Shown here: positions 1-12,800 of the stretch, one piece after another | Position numbering within the stretch: the first letter of the stretch is position 1 | How the letters are laid out: each line of letters begins with the position of its first letter | DNA from: Schistosoma mansoni | Taxonomy: Eukaryota; Platyhelminthes; Trematoda; Strigeidida; Schistosomatidae | Assembly (NCBI RefSeq): GCF_000237925.1 | Contig: NC_031498.1 | Coordinates: 26,670,308-26,734,307, forward strand | DNA: 64,000 bases | Direction of reading: 5' to 3' | Translations under genes and position numbers: made by a program | Notes under the pieces: generated by a model | Seen by the model: only the letters and a program-made list of their open reading frames with translations | What the model was told of the DNA's origin: nothing | Databases searched by the model: none

Positions 1-60
1 CGAGTATCATTTATCAAACCAAAGCATTTTGTGATTAACTTATTTATATACTCGGCCTTT

Positions 61-574
61 TACTTATTTAAACACATAAATATTGGTACAAGCAGGCACT
101 GATTGCATATGCACCACACAAATCACTCGATATGTGTGAGAACTGGAATACTGCTCGGGCCCCCAAACTACAGCAGGTGGTTTGCTCAAATGGCCACTCC
201 TTGGGCCTTTAACCTGAAGGTTTAATCCACAAAGCAGTAGGACAACGTTAGGGAATGAAGTCCCATGGTAGCTCGTGACCAACAATAGGTTCATACTCCA
301 ATCGCTCACTCAGGATCCTGGAGCCCATGTGCACCATTGTTTTGGAATCAGAGTTTTGCAACTCCCCTAGTTGAACCCTCCATATCTACCGACCCGGTTA
401 AGCCGTAGGAAATTCGCTTTTCGTTCTCTCAATTTCGTAAAAAACACCCCCTTCACGAGAAGGTAGTGAGTAGGAATTCCCTGGAAGTGGTTATATACGT
501 GTGGCCATATGAGAGTATTTAGAGAAAGAGAGCTGACTCTCCCCAATCTCGACCGTACCAGAGCATTTGGGGGT
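61..574 (-). mobile_element. SINE-B copy 1
   Basis: Minus-strand copy of the unit starting CCCCCAAATGC and ending in a TTTAAATA-type tail. Full span, with scattered substitutions against the copies at 13835 and 63236. An 81-codon open stretch inside it is part of the repeat, not a gene. It lies beyond the 3' end of dlx. Confidence 0.8.
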
Positions 575-1261
575 CATACTCGGTCTTTATGAGAATCAGT
601 AACAGTATTAGGCTGTCTAAATTAAAGTAAGTTTTAACAATGTCAAATATACAATCCTCTACTAGTGATGTTATATTTCTGATCCTTTATAAAATATGAT
701 CCAAGCAACAACTACAAATTAACTCAAACCAATGTTGTGCAATATAATCTTTTTCTATTTACAATAATAAAAAAAAATGAAATTCACAGTGAAGAAAGAA
801 GAGTGCATACTTTCATAATGAAAGAAAGTGAGAGAAAGGGAGAACAATACATAATCAGACGGCGGGATTGTGTTTTCAATTTTACTAGAGAAGAAATACA
901 ACAATTCATTAGATATCGTCGTGATGGGGGGTGAATGGCCTGTGTTGTGTTTAACTCGAATGGATTGTTCTTTTTTTTTCGTATCTATTCAGTTAACTAC
1001 TTAGAGTTTAAAAAGCATATTGAATAATGATTGTTATATGACAAGAGGGTACAACAAATTGATTTGTGAGACAACAATTATCAATAATATTTGCTTAGGA
1101 TAAAGTTGCTACGTAAGTGAAAAATCAACATGTATACATTCTATTGGCGCTGTACGAAATACATAAATTTATAAGCATCTATTTGACATGATGTAACTAA
1201 ATGAGTTATAGTACAACGGTACGTTCATCCAGTACACTTTTATACATCTGTTTATAGCTAG
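575..1261. other. Probable 3' untranslated/flanking DNA of dlx
   Basis: AT-rich, no repeat family recognised and no convincing coding. The 65-codon frame at 737-934 has no homolog I know and reads against the gene. It may include the dlx 3' UTR, but no polyadenylation signal stands out. Confidence 0.35.
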
Positions 1262-2239
1262 TCAATAAGTATATTCATGTGGAACTTCAATGATAGTCGA
1301 TTCAGCTTGTGGTTTTAAATTAGATTGATCAATACACCATTGATTAACTGAATCTTGATGTTCAATGAATAATTTACATTCTTCTGTAGATAATGTATTT
1401 GAAATTTCCGGTTGATAATTTTTCATTGAACTTGGTAACCATGACTGTGGCAATGGAACATCAACATTAATCTCATCAGATTTACCATGAATTGATTGAT
1501 TGTTTACAGGAGTCCAACTAGGATTTGTATGATATGTTGAACAATCAGGTTTCTTTTGTAAATTTGAATAGTTCTCGTCTATATTAGATCTTTGTTGAAT
1601 GGTAGGAAGTGATGAAGACCATGAATTATGTTCTTCATTATGAATATTTTCAGAATAACTTTGTTGTTTACCATCAGAATATGGTGATGAAGATTTCGAT
1701 GAATGAGTATTACATTGAGAAAGGGAATGTGACGAAAGATTACAACTTACATTATTTGATTGTTCAGTTAATAAATGATTTTGAATATTATTAGCTGGTA
1801 CGTGATCTTCAGCTTGAATAAAAGTATTTGATTGGTGTTCATTGGGTAATTTAGGTGCCGTATATGTTAAATACTGATGGGCAGGAATTGTGATAGCTTC
1901 ATCATCATGGGTTAATTGATTCACGGGTTCATTAGAATGAGGTGGGATTTTTGACTTTAAACATAACTCATAACTTGTATTACTATTATTTAAAGGAAAA
2001 TATCCTTTATCATAATCATTAGTTCTTCCCGTGTTCTTCTGGAAGTTATTCATTTCATGTGTTCTATTTTTAATGAATTCTAAATCTTCGCTTTGGTTAA
2101 TTGAATGAAAATGTTGAGGATTTGATTGTATGGAATGTGGAATACGTGAATGATGACTGCTGTATTCAATTTGATCGGAAGATAATTTTGATGTGTCGCC
2201 ACAATTCAACGAATGTGAATCTTCTTCATAATCACTTCC
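1262..2239 (-). CDS. dlx: dlx exon 4 (C-terminal region and stop)
   Basis: Acceptor ATCTTTAG ends at 2240. The exon starts [10 protein letters not shown] (residue 532 onward in phase 0) and runs 325 codons to TGA at 1264-1262. It is rich in Ser, Asn, His and Gln with no named domain. A TTG at 2209 is not a start codon, since the frame stays open back to the acceptor. No AATAAA was seen on the minus strand in the 250 bp after the stop, so the 3' end is not placed. Confidence 0.82.
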   Translation of the reverse strand, partial: GSDYEEDSHSLNCGDTSKLSSDQIEYSSHHSRIPHSIQSNPQHFHSINQSEDLEFIKNRTHEMNNFQKNTGRTNDYDKGYFPLNNSNTSYELCLKSKIPPHSNEPVNQLTHDDEAITIPAHQYLTYTAPKLPNEHQSNTFIQAEDHVPANNIQNHLLTEQSNNVSCNLSSHSLSQCNTHSSKSSSPYSDGKQQSYSENIHNEEHNSWSSSLPTIQQRSNIDENYSNLQKKPDCSTYHTNPSWTPVNNQSIHGKSDEINVDVPLPQSWLPSSMKNYQPEISNTLSTEECKLFIEHQDSVNQWCIDQSNLKPQAESTIIEVPHEYTY

Positions 2240-5200
2240 CTAAAGATGAATGGAAACAAAAACAGTAAGTTTTTCTCTTAGGAAAAGAATTGTCGATTTG
2301 GAAAATAAAGTGTAACCGAAGAATTGATTTAAAGTGCATATCGTACTCAGAACGTCTAGTCAGATGAGTTTTCATGAGTCAATAAGTTGTCTCATGAAGG
2401 GAAATTCGATTGAAATAACCTTTTATTAGTCAGTACGAGGTTATGGAAATTCTTGAATTTCACTGAAATTATGAACCAATCTAAGTTCCACAACTATTGG
2501 AAACCTGAAAATAGTTTATGACTGTTTCGTCCTTGTATGAAACTCCTCAGCAATTCCCATAAACGAAAACAATGAAATGGTCACACAATGTCGTCAATTA
2601 ATCAGCGTTAGACTTTAACATCGCTGAATGTCGGATCAGTGGTCTGCAGGTTGAGGGTACTTGCGTGACTGTTTCTCGGTTTTATTTCTAGATGAGGTAG
2701 AGGGTGAGCAATGCTGAACAGTCTCATACTACGACGAAATGACCGTCCAGGGCTAACTAACTTTACTAGTTGTCTAAATTAGATCAGTTCATGATTTCAA
2801 AGAAACTTTATGATAAGTATACATGAGGTATCATACATGAAACATTGAAAAAATTATTGCTACCATTTTAGTTTTTTAACAATCAGCATATTGATAACAG
2901 CGTTAACACCTAATTTGGTGGGAAATTAGACATACTCAGACATAAAAGAAAAAAAAGTGGTATTTATATAATGAGATTAAAACTCAATCGCTTCAGTTCT
3001 ACCTATTTTTAACCATATCGTGTTTGGTTTCCAATCAATGTTTATGATTATCCCATGGACACAGGTATTCATAAAACAAGAAACAAAGAAAACAGTATAC
3101 AAAACTTAATTCATTTTGCATCTTTTGTTTAAATTTTCCCATTGATTTTCAGTAGTTGAGATCATGAGTCAATTGAAGTTAGACCACCATGGAAAACCTG
3201 GGAGCACTGGACACCCGTTTTGTTTTATTGTGGGACTCCTCAGAAGTGCTTCAATTGACTCATGATCGATGTTAAGGACTACAAGTGATCAGACTCTTAT
3301 TGGCACAAAACTTTGTAAAATTACCGAAAAACATTAAAATGGGGCTAAATCATTAAAATTTATTTGTAAACGATATATTGCCTAATAGTTTCAAATAAAT
3401 TGAGCACTGGGTAGAAAGTTAATGATAAATATTATTTTCTGTTATTTATTTAGTCTGAAGAAGTGGCTTATACTAAGTCATGAAACGTCGGAAATGCAAC
3501 TTTTCTGCTTACTAGGATGCAACAAAAAATAGAATTTTCATTGTTGAAAGCGTGAGTCAATTGAAACTAGACCACCATGGAGAACCTGGAAGCACTGGGC
3601 GGCCGTTTCGTACTATTATGAGACTCCTCAGTAGTGCGAATCCACGATCCCGCACTCACTAGATTCGAACCCAGGACGAAACGGCCTTCCAGTGCTTCCA
3701 GGTTCTCCATGGTGGTCTAACTTCAAATGAGTCATGATTTCAACTATGAAAATACTAAATCTAAACAAAACCCCTTCTGATAATAAAAAATACATTTATC
3801 ATAAGTTATGTAGTGTTATCTATTCAAGAGTTTGTATAACCTAAAGATTTCTACAAGTGACATCACGAATCCCCTCTTACATTTGAGTTTTCTCATAATT
3901 GTTATTCAGAATTTCCGATATGCATCAAACTACCAAACTAAATCAGTTTATGAATAATTATGAGTTACTACTGTTAGATTGTACATTATGATAACGAAAA
4001 TACAAATTTGCAAACATTCATAACGATTTTGATCAAATCCCCAATAACTGTTATGTTTCTTGATATATATATGTAAGTCATTTATATATATATATAACTA
4101 AATTAGAGAGCCCTTTTAGGTTTACTGCCTGTTTCAAGCCTGAGTTAGTTACCCCATTCCATAAACATGAATCTTACGGCAAATGAAATTCTAAACAGCT
4201 TAAAAGCACTGTTTGGATGATACTATCCGGCACTTAAACAGAAGTAGCTCAAAGAAACATTTAAACATTTTAATCAGTAATTGAAAGTAGCTCTATATTT
4301 ACTCCAATCTGTAATTGTCACTAAATAAAAGTATACAGTTTTTTTATAGACAAAAAAATTCCTACCATTTGATCATCTTCAGGTGTATCATTCGTTGTTC
4401 CATTAAGAAATGCTGTAGGATCTTGTCCTTGACGTAGAATTTTCTTCAATTTTGAACGCTTATTTTGAAACCATATTTTAACCTTTGAGTAGAAAAACGA
4501 ACAAAAGAAAATTTTAAAAAATGATAATAAGCTAAATCTGTTTAATTATCTAGTCAATGTCTCCTGAGTAATAAGTCATGCTTATTATTAGATTGATATC
4601 CAAGTGTGCAGATGAACATCCTTGTTCAGTAATCAATAAGAGTGAAATATCTAGCACTTTCAAGCATTTGTCTGTTCATTTAGTGTCCTACAACGGTACT
4701 AGTGTGATTAGTTTGCATGCTTTTTTTTACTGTTAATCTCCCGTTACCCAGTCAAAGTTTATTGTTAAAAACAATAGAATCGGATAAATCAAGAAGAAAG
4801 AATACAATCTGGTGAAACCTCACTTCAATAGTTCAACACTGTTGGATCCATTGTGTAATCTAACAATCGAAAACTTTTATTTAATTGTGGAAGATTAAAA
4901 TTCCTTGTGTACTAATTAACACTAGGCTATAATTAACTTAAACAACTGTTAAATGTTCACCCATATATTTGTCTACTGATAACATATACATAGAGGATAA
5001 ATAACAATTAGAATAATTAATCGATGAAGTATGTTGAATTCTGTATTCATTACATAGATCTCTAAAGATAATGCGGGCTCAAAATGGTATGTGTGTATGT
5101 AATTTTAAAGAACATATTAATATGATCAAAGAGTAAGGGACTACCTGAATGCATAAGATATATATATATATATGAATAAATCCTCTCAGCAGTTGATTGA

Positions 5201-8200
5201 TCCGGGGACAAATTTTCTTTAATCAAATAGATTTACTCACAGTCAAAAAGGTATAACTATCTTACCACCTACCCAGTTACCTAATCATAGTCTTTTGCAG
5301 TTTCTTTTACTATTTATCACTAACAAAAACAATTGATGTAATTCATTTCAGTATCTATTACTAGTGTTATACAGTAGCATACTATCATAGAGTAAGTACA
5401 ATGGGTCAAGGTCATATATGTATATAAATGACATGAATGTTCGTCATTTGTCTCTGGTGTTTGTGAAATAATCGATAAATCAAAGTTCTTTGGTTAATTA
5501 GTATGTTTGAGAACATTGATTGAATATTTAACCGAACTATTAGTGAATATCAAAGGCATTAAAGAACTGTTTCAATCTGATACAAGACCCATTCAAAATC
5601 TGAGATCAAACATCATAACCAGTATGTCATTTTTACACTAACAATTCGTCATTATTTCCACATGACGGTACATCGATATATCGTAGTCAGAAACGTTACC
5701 ACTGAGCTACTTGAGCATCATCTCGATTGATAGTATTTGATCAACGCTAAGAAGGATTCAACATAGATGATATTGGTCAATATCCCATGGCTAATCAATT
5801 GTATGCATCAATGATAAAATTTTCTCGCTTCATAACATTGTATTGAATTAACTTTTAATCTTTACAGTAATATGTGAATGTAGTATTCCTTAATTCGAAC
5901 ATTAAGGTGTCACTCTGAACAATAAAAGATACTAATTATTTCAGTATACGTATAGTTTTCTACTGATTAGTTTGTATGTGATAACTCAGTCTCAGTAATA
6001 AATACTTAATGTGAATTAAGACCATATCGAGGCAAGACGCACAATATGCACATATGCCAATTAGAGACTGACCAATTGCAGTCCTAAACATCAAGATTCA
6101 AACAAGTAATACTGAGTGAATTTAAACTTCACCCCATTGCACAAGCAGGTACCTGTTATGACTCAGTAGCTGAGTGGATAACGCGATGGCGTTTGGAGCG
6201 AACGGTACTGGGTTCGAATACCAGAGTGAACATCAACTCTGAGATGCAGGTACATCCAGCTGACGAGTCCCAAATAGGACGAAATGCGCCTACTGTTAAC
6301 CACTATCCATCTTTGCTTAATGCAAATAATTTGTTATAAAATTTCCCATTAATGATAGTTATATGTAAGTATTAAACATTATCTAATTATCAATACAGAT
6401 ACATTTCTGTAAAAGCATCCAACTCAACTATAACCAATCGACTTTTCATCTACTCACAGAGTATCTATCATTAATTGGATACAATGTATGACATATAGGG
6501 TTTTTGAAGCATTTCTTATATTACTGTTGAGATTACGCAAACTTAACTGGTCAGAAAGGTTACAAATAGGTGATGTTCACGATGTCAATCAATTCAATAA
6601 AAAAATTTATCGTTTATATAAGGGGATTTATGAATATTGTAGAATTTTCAATTTAGATTAAAATGACTTTACCTAGACCAGCATTGGAGACAAGTAAGCA
6701 TTGGATGGTCATTTCGTTGTATTTTGGATCTCCTCAATAGTGCTCATCCACAAACCCACGTGCGAGAATCTAACCAGGCACCTTTGATGTCACGTAAGAA
6801 CGCTTAACATGTAGATCACTGATCTGCTATCTAATGGTATTAGGATCTAGCTTCAATCAATTTACGGTATTGCTCAACCTACATCTGCCTGTGGTAAGTA
6901 GCTGTCTCACATACGACAAGTCTAAAGTCAACTGGTTGAGTCAATGGTTCAACGTTGCACAATATTGTGAATTTATTGAAGTTGGACAATAAAACTATTG
7001 CATGCCAGTTCAGATAGACCGAAGGTCTTAAGTTCAATTTCCTAGGTGTAGGGTCGTGGATATACACTAGAACGAAATAACCACCTAGTGCTTCCAGATT
7101 TTCAATGATGGTCTAACTAAGATCGATTTGTAATTCAAACTATGAAGATTTAATTCAGCTAGCGAATAATTTTTTATTTTATTTAAACAAACAAATATTG
7201 GTACAAAGGGGCACCAGATATATATGCACCACACAAATCTCATTTGATTTGTGTGAGGCCTGTGATACTGTCCAGGTGCCCAAACTGAAACAGGTGGTTT
7301 TCTTAGAGGACCACAACCGGAGACTTTGACCTAGAGTTCTGATCCACAAGGCAGTGGAGCATCGTAAGGAGGTGCAGACCCATGGTAGCCGGTGACCAAC
7401 GATTGATTCATACGCCATTTGTTCCTTCAGGATACTGGAGTTCATATACACCATTGGTCTGGAATCAGGGATTTCCAACTCCCCTAGGTGAACTTTTCGT
7501 GTCCACCAACCCGGTTAAAGCGTCGGACATTCACTTTTCGTCCTCTCAATTTCGTAAACAACAGTAGTGCCACGAGAAGGTAGTGAGTAGGACTTCCCTG
7601 GATGTAGTTGTATACGTGTGGCCATGTGAGAGCATTTGGAGAGGGAGAGTGGACTCTCCCCACTCTTGGCCGTAAAAGAGCATTTGAAGGCCAGCTGGCA
7701 ATAATCTTCTTGGCATTAAAACTCCTTTTAGTCTTGATAACGTCTTTTTTTCGAAATTCTACATTATCACTTTATAAAATTCAAATAAACTTTTTTAAAA
7801 GTTGGATAGTGGCTAATGACAGTAACGAGGATAAGGATTTCATTCTATCTAGATGTCCCTGTATCCCAGTGTCAATGTTAACGTTAAGATTAAAAACCGG
7901 TACCTTTCCTTTGGAACACCAATGAATTAGCCATTGAACTACTGAAATTTAAATAATCACTAACTTGTTCAATTGGTAATATGAATCCCGTTTTTTATTA
8001 TTTTCAAGTGTACACTTTCTTTACAAAACTTTCGAAAATCACAACAACAAACTCATTGAATGATTATGAAATTTAACTATTTAAATAGTTTTTATTTTCT
8101 CACCAACTTCAAATTTTTTTTCCCGCTTGTTTTATAATTTAAAATTACGACAAAATGTAACATAAATAATAAAATTAGTTTCATTTGAATAATAATTCCA

Positions 8201-9770
8201 TATAAAAAATTATTTAGGTAGTTTATTCCTATAATAATTAACCCTTATCATTACTGATTTTTTTTGTGTATGTATCTAGATATGTATGTACATGTAAGTG
8301 TGGGTGGATGTATGTGTTTATATGGAGGGAGGGATAGTATTATGTTTGTATGTAACACAATAAGTAAGATAACCTATTCAATATTCCCTTTTTTTTCTCT
8401 ATTTTGAAAGTTAAATTTTTCGATCGCCTATGTATATATATATATGTATTTCAGTTACTGTTCTATTTGTGTGTGTGTGTGTTATTTCACTTTTTCTTCC
8501 GTATACCATAATAAACTACTACTACTACTACTTATTTTCTTTTCTGAATATCGAAAAGATAATTGCTCTCTTAATTGTTTTTTTTCTTCGGTTTATATTT
8601 CATAGAATAAGCAATTGATAACAATGAAACATTAATTTGAGAAGAGAAGTAGCCTGATTCACTTCTTATCCTCTTATTATGTGAAGAGATATATATGTTT
8701 GTTAGTATAACGCCGCTTTACAATGTATTCATACATACATACATATTTAATCCATGGACTCATAGATAATACGATATATGATGAACGGATAAACATTTTT
8801 TTATTATTATCTACAATCTACAAGTTGATAATCTTAATTATTTCCGATAAGTATATCAGTTATTTTTTTAAATATTTTTTAAATTGTCCACGTGGGTGTC
8901 AGAGAAAAAAAAGGGGGTGAGGGATAACATAAAGATAAAAAAAAGGAAAGAAAATTAACCCGAATAATTACCCTACTAATAATTAGGTAAATTTTTGTTT
9001 TTAAAAATAAAAGGAAACCTCCATATGATGTCACACGAAATATTATTTCATTTTAATCATCAAAATTGTAGAAAATGGGAAGGGGGAAAGGAATACAAAA
9101 TATTTCCAACATGTCAACAACAGAAAAAGGAATACAGATCTCTATATGAATGAATGAAGAATTTTTCTTTTCAAGAAATTCTTCTTAATTTTTGTCAATA
9201 TTTCGTATATAGCCTCTACCTGAGAAGTTCGACTCACTACCTTCTCGTGGCATTACTGTTCTTTACGAAATTGAGAGAACGAAAAGCGAATGTCTTGCGC
9301 TTTAACCCTGATTCCAAACCAATGGTGTACATGAGCTCCAGTATCCTGAAGAAACAAATAGGGTATGAGTCAACCGTTGGTCACCGGCTACCATGGGACT
9401 GCATGTCCTTACGATGCAACACTGCCTTGTGGATCAGACCTTTAGGTCAAAGGCTCCGGGTGTAGCTCCCTAAGGAAACCACCTGTTTCAGTTCGGGCAC
9501 CTAGGCAATATCACAGAGCATATGTATCTGGTGCCCCCTTGTACCAATATTGATGTGTTTAAACAAAGTAAACAAATTTGTATTCAAAAATATTTTCTAC
9601 AAACTTGTGAAATAATTTTCATCAAACTGTTTGTTTAAATCAATAGCAAATAGTTAATTTAACAAAATTCAAATTTTTAATATGGATTCATACATCAATA
9701 GATTATGAAATTGAATAACAGACAGAACGTTTAATTGAACTTAGAGATTTATTGAAAAGAGTATCTTCTG

Positions 9771-9809
<39 letters not shown>

Positions 9810-12800
9810 AAGGGTTTTGTGGAGATTTTAGTATTTTCATGGTTGAAATCATGAGTCAATTGAAGCTAGAACACGGTTGCTCAACTTTGTGGATTGGCTG
9901 AAGCTGGACATTAACACCATCGGATGCCGGCTCAGTGGTCTAGTGGTTAAGCGCTCTGGCACGAGACTGGTACGTCCTGTGTTCGAATCTCTTGAAGCGG
10001 GATCTTGGACGCTCACTGCTGATGAGTCCCACAATAGGACGAAACGGCCGTCCAGTGCTTCCAAGTTTTTCATGGTGGTCTAGCTTTAATTGACTCATGA
10101 TCTCAATTATCGAAATGACTATAATATCCACAAAACCCCTCCTGATATAAATAATTTCCTTGAGATGGCGGAGAATATTCACAGCTCATAACGAGGTTCA
10201 TGAGGGTGTTGTGTTCTCGGAGCTGAATAGTTTCATACTAAAACAAAATGGACGTCTAGTGCTTCCAGGTTCTCAAGGGTATTCTAACATTGATTGCATC
10301 ATGATCTCGATAAACACCGGACAATCCCCACAACTCTATACTGATAATTATCATATGCACAAAAGTGACCAGCTTCTAGAGATGAAATTCTCGGAGTTGT
10401 AGTGAAAAACCGTAACTAGTGAGGTTCGGTTGCATCAGCAATTAGCCACCAAAGACAATGGAAAATAGTTGCACAATATTGCGGTTGAATATATACATTA
10501 ACACCTTTGGATGCCGATTTATTGGTGTACATGCTAAATGTTTGTGCAACAGTGGATGACCTGAGTCCGAGTCCAGTATGTGGGATCGCTTACAGGTTTT
10601 CAATTATTGTCTAAAATTCATAGATTCTTGATCTCAACATAAACTTTTAGTTGATAAATGCATTACATTCTATTCATATTAATTAAATAAACCGGATAAT
10701 AAAATCGACTATAACATTCTTTTAAGCTCAAATCAGTTGTATTTATGACGACAGATCATATAAGTTTAGTTATTTTTACAGTTCATGATCCAAAAATTAT
10801 TTCTCTTCTCTAAAGGAAACATGACAAACATGCATACACACACACACATACCATTTGTTTGTTGTAACATTATTCGTAATAATATTTTGACTGTTGATTA
10901 TTTCTCATATTTCGTGAAGTTCATCAATAACATTGTTGTTGTTGTCATCTCGATCATCATCATTATCATCATCTAGATAATAATGTCGTGACAATTCAAA
11001 GTAGAATGATCTTACTTTATAGTAACATATTTCATTCGACATTAACTAAACAGATGGTTAAACATATGTATACTTCTACTATAAATCCTTCATGATTACA
11101 TAATTATAACAGTTCATTATCAATTTGAACTATTAACTCGTTCTTTACATGCAAATTATGTTTATTGTAAAGAGTAGGATAGTTTAAACAACTGATTTAT
11201 TTTCCTAAATAAACAGTATTACTGAACTCATTCGAATTTCTTTTTGATATATACATTTAAACAGTTGGGTATACACGTGTAAGGAAGGATGATCATTGAT
11301 GAAGCGGATAGACAAGTTCCTTTTAAACCGATCAATCGATGTTCATTTCACAAGTAGATCACAGATTAAGATTGAACAGTATAAAGTTTCTTGAAATGAA
11401 CTATAGAATGAAATTTTTATTGATACTCATATATGGATTAAATTGTTTAATTGTTATATAGTTAAATAAACAATTGTATAGGGATGGTTAAATTACGTTG
11501 TAACTGTTTCAGTCTAGATATCTGTGTAGTTCCACAAATATAAACATTTCAAGAAATAGGACCAAAATTGAGTTCACAAATCAGGTTTTGCTTCTTTAGT
11601 TTCATTACATTAAGATGATGGAAATTGTATATGAATATTGATAATCCATCCATTATATCATGTTGGACCACATTCAATAGCAGGTAGCATGATCTATTTA
11701 AACAACTCAGTCTAAACACGATGCCTCAAATTATCAAAATAAATTAATCCATACTCTCATATGATTTTGAGATGATGGAGAAGATTTGTAGCTCAGGTAG
11801 ATGATTCTGATGGAGTTTTGTTCTCTGATCTGGATGGTTTGGTCGTAGAGCTTTCATTGTCCTTTTGAACGACATCATAAGCACAAACAATGACAGATTT
11901 AAGGTCAAAAAGAGCCAATCAACATCAAAGTGTACAAGAAAAGCTGTGAAACGCATATGGAGAAATTCAAACACTTCACTTCTACCCGAAGTTTGTGCTG
12001 ATGATGTCGTTCAGAAGGATAATGAAAGTTTCACGACCAAGCCATCCAACTCAGAGAACAAAACTCCATCAAAATTAATCCATACTATTCCATGACAAAT
12101 AGTCAATGTCCTCCTCAATGATATTTATTTATTAATTTGTTTTACTGTTCACTTAAACAAAATCCATACTTTCTAATCACACCCAAAACGTTTTCACCAC
12201 TGGGGGGGGGGTCAGGAGTCACGATAACTGTGAAATAATTACCAACCGAAGTCACATATCCCAACGAAAAACCATACTTCCTCTATCTTAAGTAAAACAT
12301 ACGTTATACATATAGGTTATATAATATCCCATTTAACAATGAATGATGCAATCAAGATAGATACTTTTTTAAAAACAAGATATCCACTTACTTGTGTTTG
12401 TGTTAAACCAAGTTGTGATGCTAAACTTGCACGTTCTGTTAAATTTAAATACTGAGAGTGAACAAAACGTCGATTTAACATTTGTAATTGCCATATGGAA
12501 TAAATTGTACGCGGTTTACGTATTTTTTTATTTTTTATAATAATATTACTATTATTATCAGTATTATTGTTATTATCATTATTGCTATTGTAAACATTTA
12601 TTTGTGATACATTATCTTCTTGTGGTGAAATAGAATTTGTTTGAGAGAAATAATCCATTGATGATGAGGTTGGTGAATGTTGTAATTCATCATCTAGAAT
12701 AAGAAATATGGGTAAGAGAGAGAGGTAAACAGGTTAAAATATGGTTTCTGAAAAAATTGTTCAGTTCTAAATAGAATAACATAATCAGAAGAGGGTTTTT

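Noticed and set aside
737-934. 65-codon ORF downstream of dlx
   Set aside because: No domain, opposite strand to the gene, low complexity start.
5640-5760. tRNA-like ACCACTGAGCTACTTGAGC block
   Set aside because: Slight likeness to a Smalpha A box in reverse, but no ordered match around it.
7608-7925. 105-codon ORF
   Set aside because: Crosses the SINE-B boundary into an old Smalpha; a chance frame.
9985-9996. tRNA genes suggested by A and B boxes
   Set aside because: The boxes belong to Smalpha and HH-A. No copy folds into a full cloverleaf with an acceptor stem.
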